Counted from the first letter of the stretch, positions 38,601 through 47,786 are shown. The stretch is DNA of 64,000 nucleotides from Glycomyces amatae (GCF_020991375.1 NZ_JAJLQZ010000009.1:62001-126000); one strand, 5' to 3'. Notes: generated by a model not told the origin, from the letters alone. Numbers and translations: made by a program.

Positions 38601-39451
38601 CGACCCTTGCCAAGACCGTGGGGCGCCGCCCCTACGCCCGGCCGCTCCAGTACCTGGCGCTGCTCGCGTACATGTGCTTCCTGGCGTTCCCGCTGCTGTT
38701 CCTGCTCAGCACCGCGTTCAAGACGCCCCGCGAGCTCCAGTCGCCCGACGCCGGGCTCCTGCCCGAGCAGTTCAACCTCGACAACTTCACCGCCGCGATC
38801 GACAAGGCCGACCTCTACACCGCCGCGGGCAACAGCCTCCTCGTCGCGGTCACCACCACCGTGATCGTCACGGCCGTCGCCCTGCCCGCCGCCTACGCCC
38901 TCGTCCGCTTCCGCACGAAGCTCAGGGCGGCCGCGACCGGCTGGATCCTGCTCAGCCAGGTCTTCCCGTTCATCCTCATCATCATCCCGCTGTTCCTGCT
39001 GCTCAAGGACATCGGACTGGTGAACACGCTGCTGGGCCTCGTCCTGGTCTACGCGGTCTGGTCCCTCCCGTTCTCGCTGTGGATGCTCCAGGGCTACGTC
39101 GCCGCCATCCCGGTCGAACTCGAGGAGGCCAGCGCCGTCGACGGCGCCGGGCGCCTCAAGACCCTCGCGAAGGTCGTCCTCCCGCTGCTCGCACCGGGCC
39201 TGGTCGCCACCAGCCTGTTCACGTTCATCAACTCCTGGAACGAGTTCTTCTTCGCGCTCGTGCTCATCCAGGACCCGGACATGCAGACCCTGCCGCTCGC
39301 GCTGGCCCGCTTCGTCGGCGCCGAAGGGCAGGTCCAGCTCGGCCAGCTCGCCGCGGCCGCGCTCCTGGCCTGCATCCCGAGCCTCGTGTTCTTCATGCTC
39401 ATCCAGAAACGGCTCACCGCCGGACTCCTCAGCGGCGCGGTCAAGGGCTGA
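38597..39451 (+). CDS. Carbohydrate ABC transporter permease (MalG/UgpE type)
   Basis: A 284-residue permease starting at a GTG that overlaps the previous stop (GTGA). Six hydrophobic helices are evident and the EAA loop reads EEASAVDGAGRLKTLAKVVLP. The N-terminal loop (TAFKTPRELQ, then FNLDNFTAAI) is typical of MalG-like subunits. It forms the heterodimeric channel with the upstream permease. Its stop lies 33 bases before the lipoprotein start. Substrate specificity is given by the binding protein, not by this subunit. Confidence 0.92.
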   Translation: MTTLAKTVGRRPYARPLQYLALLAYMCFLAFPLLFLLSTAFKTPRELQSPDAGLLPEQFNLDNFTAAIDKADLYTAAGNSLLVAVTTTVIVTAVALPAAYALVRFRTKLRAAATGWILLSQVFPFILIIIPLFLLLKDIGLVNTLLGLVLVYAVWSLPFSLWMLQGYVAAIPVELEEASAVDGAGRLKTLAKVVLPLLAPGLVATSLFTFINSWNEFFFALVLIQDPDMQTLPLALARFVGAEGQVQLGQLAAAALLACIPSLVFFMLIQKRLTAGLLSGAVKG

Positions 39452-39484
39452 CCGATGCCGGTCACTACCGAAAGAGAGAAACCA

Positions 39485-40762
39485 ATGCGCACTCGCAACA
39501 GCGCCGTCGCGGGCCTACTGGCACTGCCCCTCGCGCTCACCGGCTGCTCGGCCTTCGGCGTCGGCGACGACGAAGGCGGATCGAGCACCATCACGTTCCA
39601 GTCGCTCGCCTTCCAGGACACCACGATCGCCGCCACGCAGTCGATCGTCGACGCCTGGAACGAGGAGCACCCCGACACGCAGGTCGAACTCGTGCAGGGC
39701 AGCTGGGACAACGTCCACGACCAGCTCGTGACCCAGTTCCAGGGCGGCACCGCGCCCGACGTCATCCACGACGAGTCCGCCGACATCATGGGCTTCGCCG
39801 AGCAGGGCTACCTCGCCGACCTGAGCCCGTACCTGAGCGACGAGGTCACCGGCGCCGTCTCCGACGACGTCTGGAAGTCCGTGACCGCCGGCGACGGCTC
39901 CGTCGTCGCAGCCCCGACCCTGCTCCAGTCCTACGTCGTCTTCGCCAACACCGACGCGTTCGCCGACGCCGGCGTCGAGATCCCCGCCGGGGAGACCCTC
40001 ACCTGGGACGACCTCCAGGCCCTCGCCGCGCAGCTCACCGCCGACGGCGCGTACGGCGCGGGCTGGGGCCTCCAGCAGCCGACCGCCGCGGTCATGAACC
40101 TCGCCCTGGGCTTCGACGGGACCTTCTTCACCGGCCAGGGCGCCGACGCCGCCATCGACGTCGGCGAGGACGAGCTCGCCGTCCCCGAGCGCATCCACGC
40201 CATGGCCTACGAGGACCAGTCGCTCGACCCGGTCTCGCTCACCCAGAGCGGCTCCGACGTCCTGCCCGGCTTCTTCGACGGCAAGTACGCCATGTACGTC
40301 GCGGGCAACTACGTCGCCCAGCAGATCACCGAGTCGGCGCCCGAGGGCTTCAACTGGGCCGTCCTGCCCCCGCTCGCCGGCCCCGCCGGGCCCGTCCAGG
40401 CCGCCAACCCGCAGACCATGTCCGTCGCCGCCGAGTCCGACGACGTCGAAGGGGCCGCGGCCTTCGTCGACTTCTTCATGCAGGCCGAGCACCAGGCCGC
40501 GCTCGCGCAGGGCGACTGGCTGATCCCCTCCTCCGGCGAGGCCCGCGACCTCGTCGCCGAGCAGACCGCCGGCGAGAACGGTTGGGAGGCCATCCTCGCC
40601 TCCGGCGAGGGCCTGACCGCCGCGCCGTTCCAGGCGGCCGTGAACTACCCGCAGTGGAAGGACCAGTACGCCACGCCCGCCCTCCAGCAGTACCTGGCGG
40701 ACGAGATCACCCTCGACCAGCTGCGGCAGCAGCTCACCGACGGCTGGTCCGAACTCGGCTAG
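39485..40762 (+). CDS. Sugar ABC transporter substrate-binding lipoprotein
   Basis: A 425-residue family 1 extracellular solute-binding protein. The lipobox LALTGC lies at about residues 16-21 and is followed by an acidic spacer. The mature domain shows ITFQSLAFQD, NEEHPDTQVELVQGSWDN, QLVTQFQGGTAPDVIHDE and the hinge region DVLPGFFDGKYAMYVAGNY. The start at 39485 follows GAGAG. It delivers a glycoside or oligosaccharide to the two permeases. A strong stem-loop after the gene may protect this mRNA segment so that the binding protein is made in excess, as is common in such operons. Confidence 0.92.
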   Translation: MRTRNSAVAGLLALPLALTGCSAFGVGDDEGGSSTITFQSLAFQDTTIAATQSIVDAWNEEHPDTQVELVQGSWDNVHDQLVTQFQGGTAPDVIHDESADIMGFAEQGYLADLSPYLSDEVTGAVSDDVWKSVTAGDGSVVAAPTLLQSYVVFANTDAFADAGVEIPAGETLTWDDLQALAAQLTADGAYGAGWGLQQPTAAVMNLALGFDGTFFTGQGADAAIDVGEDELAVPERIHAMAYEDQSLDPVSLTQSGSDVLPGFFDGKYAMYVAGNYVAQQITESAPEGFNWAVLPPLAGPAGPVQAANPQTMSVAAESDDVEGAAAFVDFFMQAEHQAALAQGDWLIPSSGEARDLVAEQTAGENGWEAILASGEGLTAAPFQAAVNYPQWKDQYATPALQQYLADEITLDQLRQQLTDGWSELG

Positions 40763-40782
40763 CACCGCACCGAACACCCGGA

Positions 40783-40816
40783 GCGTCCGCCGGGGCCCGA
40801 CCGCCCCGGCGGACGC
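40783..40816 (+). terminator. Intra-operon stem-loop after the binding-protein gene
   Basis: A perfect 14-bp stem (40783-40796 with 40803-40816) and a 6-nt loop lie between the binding protein and the first DraG-like gene. It may be a partial terminator or mRNA stabiliser, or may separate two transcripts; no new promoter is obvious downstream. Confidence 0.55.
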
Positions 40817-40844
40817 CGAAACCACCTGAGAGCAAGGAGACACG

Positions 40845-42002
40845 ATGACCCTGCCGCTGAAAGACGCGCTCGAGGCGAAGGCCACCGGAGCGCTCGCGGG
40901 AGCCGCCGTGGGCGACGCGCTCGGCGGCGCCGCCGAAGGGAACACGCCCGAGGCGATCCAGCAGCGCTACGGCGGCTTCATCGAGGGGATCGTGCCCCCG
41001 TTCCTCGAGGACTGGCGCAACGCCCGCCCCATCGCCCCCTACCACAAGGGCGACGGGCACATCACCGACGACACGCTGATGACCTCGGCGCTCGTCGACG
41101 TCTACGACACCGTCCGCGACCACCTCGACGCCCACGCCGTCGCCGAGCACCTCGTCCCGCTCCTCATCGGCGACAAGCGCTGGATCCCCGAACTGGAGTC
41201 CGAGGCGCTGCTGCTGCACCGCATCTTCCTGGCGGAGAAGTGGCTGGTCGCGCGATTGCACTACGGGCACGTCGACCCGCGCGAGGCCGGCGTCGGCAAC
41301 ATCGTCAACTGCGGCGCCACCATGTACGTCGCCCCGATCGGCATCGTCAACGCCGGATCGCCCGAGGCCGCCTACGCCGAGGCCATCGACGTCGCCGGCG
41401 CCCACCAGTCCAGCTACGGCCGCGAAGCCGCCGGGGTCTTCGCCGCGGCCGTCGCCGAGGCCATGCGGCCCGGCGCCGACGTCGACTCGGTCGTCCAGGC
41501 CGCCCTCGGCCTCGCCAAGGACGGCACCAGGACCGCGATCGAGGCCGTGGCCGAGGCCGCCTCCCGCGTGGACGACTGGAGGACCGGCCTCGCCGACCTG
41601 CGCCGCGCCGTCGAGCCGTTCGACACCGTCGGCCCGAACTACCGGGCCCCGGCCATGGACGCGCGCATCCCCAGCCGCACCAAGTCCATCGAGGAGCTCC
41701 CCATCGCCCTCGGCGTGGTCATCGCCGCCCGAGGCGAGTACCGCGAGGCCGTCCTCGCCGCCGTCAACTACGGCCGCGACTCCGACTCCATCGCCGTCAT
41801 GGCCGGGTCCATCACCGGCGCCCTCGGCGGCCTCGACGCCGTCCCGCAGGAGTGGGTCGCCGACGTGAGCGAGGGCAGCCGCATCGACGTCACCGCCACC
41901 GGGCCGGTCATCGCCGCGGTCGCCCGCGACGTGTGGGCCGCCGACGCCGCCCGCGCCGCCCGTACCGCCGAGGCCCGCGACGCCTACGCCGGAGCCCGAT
42001 GA
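40845..42002 (+). CDS. ADP-ribosylglycohydrolase (DraG) family protein, first paralogue
   Basis: A 385-residue all-helical DraG-fold enzyme. The binuclear metal motifs are present: GAAVGDALGG near the N-terminus, ITDDTLMT (TDDT, about residues 76-79) and GRDSDSIAVMAGSITGALGG at the C-terminus in place of GGDTDT. The fold cleaves N- or O-glycosidic bonds of ADP-ribosyl groups in characterised members. Its position in a sugar operon with a PfkB kinase suggests hydrolysis of an imported glycoside rather than protein de-ADP-ribosylation. GCAAGGAG precedes the ATG, and its stop overlaps the second paralogue (ATGA). Confidence 0.88.
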   Translation: MTLPLKDALEAKATGALAGAAVGDALGGAAEGNTPEAIQQRYGGFIEGIVPPFLEDWRNARPIAPYHKGDGHITDDTLMTSALVDVYDTVRDHLDAHAVAEHLVPLLIGDKRWIPELESEALLLHRIFLAEKWLVARLHYGHVDPREAGVGNIVNCGATMYVAPIGIVNAGSPEAAYAEAIDVAGAHQSSYGREAAGVFAAAVAEAMRPGADVDSVVQAALGLAKDGTRTAIEAVAEAASRVDDWRTGLADLRRAVEPFDTVGPNYRAPAMDARIPSRTKSIEELPIALGVVIAARGEYREAVLAAVNYGRDSDSIAVMAGSITGALGGLDAVPQEWVADVSEGSRIDVTATGPVIAAVARDVWAADAARAARTAEARDAYAGAR

Positions 42003-43360
42003 TGCGACTGAGCTGGACCCAGCCCGAGGACCTGCTGCCGCACGCCCTGGTCGCCGCCGACCTCGACGGCCGCGACGCCGCCGGGGTCCGCGAACGGTGG
42101 CTCGCCGCCGGAGGCGCGGCCGAACCGGTCGTCAGCGGCGCCTCACCCGAACCCGCGCCCGCACCGCTGCGCGCGCTCGCCAGGGAGCTCCTCGCCGAAC
42201 TCGACGAGATCCCCGACCCCGCGGCCCTGACCACCGACGAGCCCGAGGACCTGGAGGCGATCCTCGCCGCGGCGGGCGCCGAGTCGGCGCCCGCACCGCC
42301 CCCGGCCGCCGGAGCCGAGTACGCCGACCGCGTGCACGGCGCCTGGCTCGGCCGCGCGGCCGGATGCCTGCTCGGCAAGCCCGTCGAGAAGGTCTCCCTC
42401 GAGGGCATCCGCGCCATCGCCCGCGCCACCGGCAACTGGCCGCTCGACTCCTACTTCACCGAGATCGGCCTCGACCCCTGGGTCGCCGCGAAGTACCCGT
42501 GGAACCGGCGCAGCCGCCCTACGAGCCTGGTCGAGAACATCGACGGGATGCCCGAGGACGACGACCTCAACTTCCCGCTCATCGCCCTCCACCTCCTCGA
42601 GGGCGCCGGGCGCGGCCTCACCACCGGCGACGTCGCCCAGGCCTGGCTCGACCTGCTGCCCGGCGGCCGCGTCTTCACCGCCGAGCGCATCACCTACCGC
42701 AACCTCCTCGACGGCCACGCGCCCGAGGAGGCCGGGCGGGTGCGCAACCCCTTCCGCGACTGGATCGGCGCGCAGATCCGCACCGACCTCTACGGCTGGG
42801 CCACGCCCGGCGACCCGGTCGAGGCCGCGCGCCTCGCCTGGACCGACGCGCGGCTCAGCCACGGCCGCAACGGGATCTACGGCGCCATGTTCGCCGCCGC
42901 CGCGAGCGCGGCGGCCGTGACCGGGGCACCGGTGGACACCGTCCTGGAGACCGGCCTGTCGGTCGTGCCGCCGCGCAGCCGCTACGCCGCCGCCCTGCGG
43001 CGGGGGATCGACATCGGCCGCGGCGGCCTCGACGACGAGGCGGCGGTCGACGCGCTGCACGAGGAGTTCGGGCACCTGCACTGGGTCCACGTGCTCAACA
43101 ACGCCGCGCTGCTCGGATTCGCGCTCGCGAGGGGCGCCGGGGCGTTCGAGCGGACGATCACGCTGGCCGTGTCGGGCGGGTGGGACACCGACTCGGTCGG
43201 CGCGACCGCGGGCGCCCTGGCGGGGGCGATGACCGGCGCGAAGCACCTGCCGCCCAAGTGGATCGGTCCGCTCGACGACCGGCTCGCGACCTCGGTCCCC
43301 GGCTTCGACGGAGCGCGGTTCACCGCGCTGGCGATCCGCACCGTGGAGGTGTCGCGATGA
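41999..43360 (+). CDS. ADP-ribosylglycohydrolase (DraG) family protein, second paralogue
   Basis: A 453-residue DraG-fold protein with about 105 extra N-terminal residues (Pro/Ala-rich linker) before the domain. Domain marks are HGAWLGRAAGCLLGKPVE, MPEDDDLNFPLIAL (an EDDD variant of the first metal site) and GGWDTDSVGATAGALAGA (the second). It diverges from the neighbouring paralogue in the first metal site and in length, so the two probably act on different bonds or form a heteromer. The first of two ATG codons overlaps the upstream stop. Its end, TVEVSR, is echoed by the end of the following small ORF. Confidence 0.88.
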   Translation: MMRLSWTQPEDLLPHALVAADLDGRDAAGVRERWLAAGGAAEPVVSGASPEPAPAPLRALARELLAELDEIPDPAALTTDEPEDLEAILAAAGAESAPAPPPAAGAEYADRVHGAWLGRAAGCLLGKPVEKVSLEGIRAIARATGNWPLDSYFTEIGLDPWVAAKYPWNRRSRPTSLVENIDGMPEDDDLNFPLIALHLLEGAGRGLTTGDVAQAWLDLLPGGRVFTAERITYRNLLDGHAPEEAGRVRNPFRDWIGAQIRTDLYGWATPGDPVEAARLAWTDARLSHGRNGIYGAMFAAAASAAAVTGAPVDTVLETGLSVVPPRSRYAAALRRGIDIGRGGLDDEAAVDALHEEFGHLHWVHVLNNAALLGFALARGAGAFERTITLAVSGGWDTDSVGATAGALAGAMTGAKHLPPKWIGPLDDRLATSVPGFDGARFTALAIRTVEVSR

Positions 43361-43686
43361 GCGGGACGGCACCGGGCACGACCGCCCTCGAAGCCGCGCG
43401 AACGGCCTCGGAGGGGCACGGGCGCACGGCCCGGCGGCGCGAGCGGCGGGGACTCCCGGCGGGAGCGGCCGGATGCAGCGGCATCGGATCGGCGAACGCC
43501 GACCCCGGCCGCGCCCGTGGCGCGGGCAGCGGCGCCGCCGTGATCCCGTTCGCGCCGCGCGGCGCCCGACCCGCCCCGCCCCCCGCCCCTGCGGCGCGTC
43601 CCGCATCCTCCGGGACGGCCGCATCGCTCACCGCCGACTCCAGTCCGCCCGCACCGACCACCCGCACCCTGGAGGTGTCCCGATGA
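43357..43686 (+). CDS. Unusual Ala/Pro/Arg-rich ORF inside the glycoside operon
   Basis: A 109-residue frame between the second DraG gene and the PfkB gene, overlapping both by ATGA. Its composition (Ala, Pro, Gly, Arg and Ser, no hydrophobic core) is unlike a folded protein. It ends TLEVSR on the DNA GGAGGTGTCCCGATGA; the previous gene ends TVEVSR on GGAGGTGTCGCGATGA. The near-identical borders suggest an insertion or duplication at the old junction that kept translational coupling. It may be expressed but have no function. Confidence 0.4.
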   Translation: MSGTAPGTTALEAARTASEGHGRTARRRERRGLPAGAAGCSGIGSANADPGRARGAGSGAAVIPFAPRGARPAPPPAPAARPASSGTAASLTADSSPPAPTTRTLEVSR

Positions 43687-44600
43687 CCGTCGTCGTGCTC
43701 GGCAGCGCCAACCTCGACCTCGTCTACGCGGTCGACCGCATCCCCGCCCCCGGCGAGACCGTCCTCTCCCGCGGCTTCGCGTCCTTCCCCGGCGGCAAGG
43801 GCAACAACCAGGCCGTCGCGACCGCCCGCGCCGGCGCCGACGTCCGCTTCATCGTCGCCCTCGGCCGCGACGCCGCCGGCGACCGCCTCGCCGACGAGGC
43901 CCGCCGCGCCGGGATCGCCCTCCGCGCCCGCCGCGTCGACGACCCCACCGGCTCGGCCGTGATCTTCGTGGACCGCCGCGCCGAGAACTCCATCGTGGTC
44001 GACTCCGGCGCCAACGCCGCCCTCGTGGACCTCACCGCCGACGAACTCGCCGACATCGCCGCCGCCGACCTCCTCGTCCTCCAACTGGAGACGCCCCTCC
44101 CCACCGTCGCCGCCGCCGTGCGCGCCGCCCGCGCCGCCTCCACCAAGGTCGTCCTCAACGCCGCCCCCAGCACCGCCGTCCCCGCCGACCTCCTCGGCCG
44201 GGTCGACGTCCTCATCGTCAACGAGCACGAGGCCGCCGAGCTCGCGAGCGAACCCGCCGGCGCCGGCGAGCACGCGCTCCTGACCGCCCTCACCGGGCAC
44301 GGCTGCGCCGTGATCATCACGCTCGGCGCCGACGGCGCGCTCGTCGGCGTCCCCGGCAAGGCCCCCGTCCAGGTCCCGGCCGTCCCGGTCGAGGCGAAGG
44401 ACACCACCGGCGCGGGCGACGCCTTCGCGGGCGCCTTCGCCGCCGCCCTCGACCGCGGCACCCGCGCCACCGACCTCGCCGCTCTCGTCGCCGCCACCGA
44501 GTTCGCGACCGCCGCCGCCGCGATCGCCGTGCAGCGCGAAGGCGCCGTCCCGTCCATCCCCACGCTCGAGGAAGTGGAGGCGCTCCGTGCGACCCTTTGA
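43683..44600 (+). CDS. PfkB family carbohydrate kinase (ribokinase-like)
   Basis: A 305-residue sugar kinase. The N-terminal signature GSANLDLVYAVDRIPAPGET and GGKGNNQAVATARAGADV mark the ribokinase subgroup, and the C-terminal motif DTTGAGDAFAGAF carries the catalytic Asp and anion hole. It should phosphorylate the sugar released by the DraG-like hydrolases, giving ribose-5-phosphate if the sugar is ribose. The ATG overlaps the previous stop (ATGA) and follows GGAGG; its end overlaps the next gene by 14 bases. Confidence 0.92.
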   Translation: MTVVVLGSANLDLVYAVDRIPAPGETVLSRGFASFPGGKGNNQAVATARAGADVRFIVALGRDAAGDRLADEARRAGIALRARRVDDPTGSAVIFVDRRAENSIVVDSGANAALVDLTADELADIAAADLLVLQLETPLPTVAAAVRAARAASTKVVLNAAPSTAVPADLLGRVDVLIVNEHEAAELASEPAGAGEHALLTALTGHGCAVIITLGADGALVGVPGKAPVQVPAVPVEAKDTTGAGDAFAGAFAAALDRGTRATDLAALVAATEFATAAAAIAVQREGAVPSIPTLEEVEALRATL

Positions 44601-46602
44601 CCCCGACGAGGCCAACACCAACGAGTTCGACCCGCTGGTGCCCAGGCCCATCGACCGGCCCACCACGCTGCCGCCCGGCGGCCGGACCGACCCCGAGACC
44701 GGGGACGTCGCCAAGATCTTCGCCGCGCCCGCCGACCCCGCCGACTGGCCCGCCTGGCGCGCCGACCTCGCCGCCTGGCGCGACGAGGCCCGGGAGCGCC
44801 TGGCCTACAGCGGCGCGGCCTACGATCGCCCCGAGACCCGCTGGGCCGCCAGCGCCTACGCCGTCGCCCAGGTGTGGCTGTGGGACGAGCGCCTCTTCGA
44901 CCACGCCGAGCAGCGCTTCACCGTGGACGCCTTTCTCGAGTCCATCGCAGGCCAAGGCGGCCTCGACGGCCTCGTCCTCTGGCACGCCTACCCGGTCATC
45001 GGCATCGACGACCGCAACCAGTTCGACTTCTACCGCGACGTCCCCGGCCTCGCCGGCCTCGTGCGGGAGTTCCACGACCGCGGCCTGCGCGTCTTCGTCG
45101 ACTACAACCCCTGGGACACCGGGACGCGCCGCACCGGCCGCACCGACGCCGAGGAGCTCGCCGCGCTCGTCACCGAGCTCGGCGCCGACGGCGTCTTCCT
45201 CGACACCCTCAAGGAGGGCGACGCGAACCTCACGCGCGCCCTCGCCGCCGCGACCCCGCCGCAGGTCCTCGAAGGCGAGTCCCGCGTCCCCAACCAGCGG
45301 GTCGAGGACCACCTGCTGAGCTGGGCGCAGTGGTTCGCCGACTCCGAGGCGCCCGGCGTGCAGCGCGCCCACTGGTACGAGCGCCGCCACATGATGCACT
45401 CGATCCGCCGCTGGAACCGCGACCACAGCGGCGAGCTCCAGTCCGCGTGGATGAACGGCACCGGCATCCTGGTGTGGGACGCCGTCTTCGGCGTCTGGGT
45501 CGGCTGGAACCGCCGCGACGAGGCCACGCTGCGCCGGATGCTCCGCGTCCAGCGCGCCGCCCACGAGATCCTCGCGGCGGGGGAGTGGTCCCCGCTCGAA
45601 GGCGCGACCCCCGAGGCCGTCCAGGCCGGGATCTACGTCTCGCGCTGGACCCGCGGCGACGCCACGCTGTGGACCGTCGTCAACCGGGGCGCGCTCGACT
45701 GGGTCGGCGACCCGCTCGCCGCCGCCCTCCCCGCAGGCGGCCGCCGCCACGACGTGACCGCCGGAAGCGCCGTCACCGGCGCCGTCAAGGTCCCCGCCCG
45801 CGGCGTCACCGGCATCCTCGAACTCGCCCCCGGCGCCGAGGACCCCGCGTGGCTCGCCGGCCTCCTCGAGGCCGCCGCCGCCGACCCCGGCGCCGCCGAC
45901 GCGACCTTCCCCGGCCGCGTGGCCGTCCGGGCCGTCCCCGCGCCCTCGGCGCGCCAAGGCCGCGGCGTCCGCGTCGAGGCCGGGCCGCGCCGCCTCGAAG
46001 TGACGTTCCGCCGCCGCGAGACCGGCTTCTACCAGGGCGCACCCTATGTGGAGGAGTGGAAGCCCCTGCCCCCGCGCCTCCACGACGACCGCTCCGAGAC
46101 GCTCGACGTCGACCTCGCGGGACCGGTCGCCGTCGCCGCCGCCGAGGTCACGGCCGCCGAGTACCGGGCCTTCCTCGACGCCACCGGCTACCGCCCGGCC
46201 GTCGGGCACCGCTTCCTCTGCGGCGCGGGCGAACCCGACGGCCCCGTGACCGGCGTGTCCCTCGCCGACGCCCGCGCCTACGCCGCCTGGGCCGGCGCCC
46301 GCCTCCCCGACGAGTTCGAATGGCAGCTCGCCGCCGAGCGGCCCGGCTTCGAGCGCCGCACCCCCGCCGTCTGGAACTGGACCGAGAGCGAGCACTCCGA
46401 CGGCGTCACCCGCTTCGCGATGCTCAAGGGCGGCAGCGAGCACCGCTCCGAAGGCTCCGACTGGTACACCGACGGCGGGCTCCGCGACCCCTCCTTCAGC
46501 CTGAAGCTCCTCCTGCCCGGCCTCGGCCTGGAACGCTCGGGCAGCATCGGCTTCCGCATCGCCTGGGACCTGACCGCCGAAGACGAGGAGACGACCGCAT
46601 GA
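44587..46602 (+). CDS. Glycosidase-like TIM-barrel protein fused to a formylglycine-enzyme-like domain
   Basis: A 671-residue two-domain protein beginning with GTG. Residues about 60-390 resemble a glycoside hydrolase-like (beta/alpha)8 barrel: GLVLWHAYPVIG, VFVDYNPWDTG, GADGVFLDTLKEGD, WMNGTGILVWDAVFGVW, with several buried acidic residues. Residues about 500-660 form an FGE/SUMF1-type domain: VTAAEYRAFLDATGY, GVSLADARAYAAWAGARLPDEFEWQLAAE in part, and a C-terminal GSIGFRIA. The key Cys pair of copper formylglycine enzymes is not evident, so the second domain is probably a binding or hydroxylase-like relative. It sits between a sugar kinase and a CoA-transferase. Confidence 0.78.
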   Translation: MRPFDPDEANTNEFDPLVPRPIDRPTTLPPGGRTDPETGDVAKIFAAPADPADWPAWRADLAAWRDEARERLAYSGAAYDRPETRWAASAYAVAQVWLWDERLFDHAEQRFTVDAFLESIAGQGGLDGLVLWHAYPVIGIDDRNQFDFYRDVPGLAGLVREFHDRGLRVFVDYNPWDTGTRRTGRTDAEELAALVTELGADGVFLDTLKEGDANLTRALAAATPPQVLEGESRVPNQRVEDHLLSWAQWFADSEAPGVQRAHWYERRHMMHSIRRWNRDHSGELQSAWMNGTGILVWDAVFGVWVGWNRRDEATLRRMLRVQRAAHEILAAGEWSPLEGATPEAVQAGIYVSRWTRGDATLWTVVNRGALDWVGDPLAAALPAGGRRHDVTAGSAVTGAVKVPARGVTGILELAPGAEDPAWLAGLLEAAAADPGAADATFPGRVAVRAVPAPSARQGRGVRVEAGPRRLEVTFRRRETGFYQGAPYVEEWKPLPPRLHDDRSETLDVDLAGPVAVAAAEVTAAEYRAFLDATGYRPAVGHRFLCGAGEPDGPVTGVSLADARAYAAWAGARLPDEFEWQLAAERPGFERRTPAVWNWTESEHSDGVTRFAMLKGGSEHRSEGSDWYTDGGLRDPSFSLKLLLPGLGLERSGSIGFRIAWDLTAEDEETTA

Positions 46603-47786
46603 CCGCGCCGCTCGAAGGACTCCGGGTCCTCGACGTCTCCACCCTCTTCGCCGGCCCCATCGCCGCGACCTTCCTCGGCGACTACGGCGCCGACGTGATC
46701 AAAGTGGAGCACCCGCGCAAACCCGACGCCTCGCGGGGCCACGGCCCCGCCAAGGACGGCGTCAACCTCTGGTGGAAGACCCTGGGCCGCAACAAGCGCA
46801 CCGCCACCATCGACCTCGGCACCCCCGAGGGCGCCGACCTGCTCCTGCGGCTCGCCGCCGAAGCGGACGTGCTCATCGAGAACTTCCGCCCCGGCACGCT
46901 CGAACGCTGGGGCCTGGGCCCCGACGCGCTCCACGAGGCCAACCCGCGCCTCGTCATCGCCCGCGTCACCGCCTTCGGCCAGACCGGCCCCTACTCGTCT
47001 CGGCCCGGATTCGGCAGCCTCGCCGAGGCCATGAGCGGCTTCGCCGCCCTCACCGGCCAGCCCGACGGGCCCCCGACCCTGCCCCCGTTCGGGCTCGCCG
47101 ACGGCATCGCCGCCCTCGCGACCGCGTTCGCCGTCACGACCGCGCTGCGCGCCGCCGACCGCGACGGCCGCGGCCAGGTCGTCGACCTCGCCATCATCGA
47201 GCCGATCCTCATGCTCCTCGGCGGCCAGATCACCGCCTACGACCAGCTCGGCATCCTCCAGCCCCGCAGCGGCAACCGCTCGGTCAACAACGCCCCCCGC
47301 AACGTCTACCGCACCGGCGGCGGCGACTGGGTGGCCGTCTCCACCAGCTCCCAGTCGATCGCCGAACGCGTCATGCGCCTGGTCGGCCGCGAGGACCTCG
47401 TCGCCGAGCCCTGGTTCGCCTCCGGCCACACCCGCGCCGAGCACGCCGACGAACTCGACGAGGCGGTCTCGGCCTGGATCGGGGCCCGCCCCACCGACGA
47501 GGTCCTCACCGCGTTCGAAGGCGCCCAGGCCGCCGTCGCCCCCGTCTACGACGTGCGCGGCGTCCTCGCCGACCCCCAGTACCGGGCCATCGGCACCGTC
47601 CAGACCGTCGACGACGAGGAGCTCGGGCCCGTGAAGATGCAGAACGTGCTCTTCCGCCTCTCCGAGACCCCCGGCGCGATCCGCTGGACCGGGCGCCGCC
47701 ACGGCCAGGACACCGACGCGGTGCTCGCCGAGGCGGGCGTGACCCGCGAGCAACTGGAGCTCCTGCGCGAGAAGGGCGTCATTTGA
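46599..47786 (+). CDS. Family III CoA-transferase (CaiB/BaiF)
   Basis: A 395-residue CoA-transferase of normal length. Family marks are VLDVSTLFAGPIAATFLGDYGADVIKVE in parts (the AGP loop), ENFRPGTLERWGLG with the catalytic aspartate region, and RVTAFGQTGPYSSRPGFG. It transfers CoA between an acyl-CoA donor and a carboxylic acid. ATGA couples it upstream and TTGA couples it to a CitE-like lyase. The same enzyme pair (CaiB plus CitE/malyl-CoA lyase) handles malate, citramalate or itaconate in known pathways, so a hydroxy-acid substrate is plausible here. Confidence 0.9.
   Translation: MTAPLEGLRVLDVSTLFAGPIAATFLGDYGADVIKVEHPRKPDASRGHGPAKDGVNLWWKTLGRNKRTATIDLGTPEGADLLLRLAAEADVLIENFRPGTLERWGLGPDALHEANPRLVIARVTAFGQTGPYSSRPGFGSLAEAMSGFAALTGQPDGPPTLPPFGLADGIAALATAFAVTTALRAADRDGRGQVVDLAIIEPILMLLGGQITAYDQLGILQPRSGNRSVNNAPRNVYRTGGGDWVAVSTSSQSIAERVMRLVGREDLVAEPWFASGHTRAEHADELDEAVSAWIGARPTDEVLTAFEGAQAAVAPVYDVRGVLADPQYRAIGTVQTVDDEELGPVKMQNVLFRLSETPGAIRWTGRRHGQDTDAVLAEAGVTREQLELLREKGVI

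Noticed and set aside
40745-40844. Separate operon boundary between the binding protein and the DraG genes
   Set aside because: A hairpin exists, but no promoter-like pair was found downstream, and the functional logic and spacing favour one operon; kept as a possible processing site.
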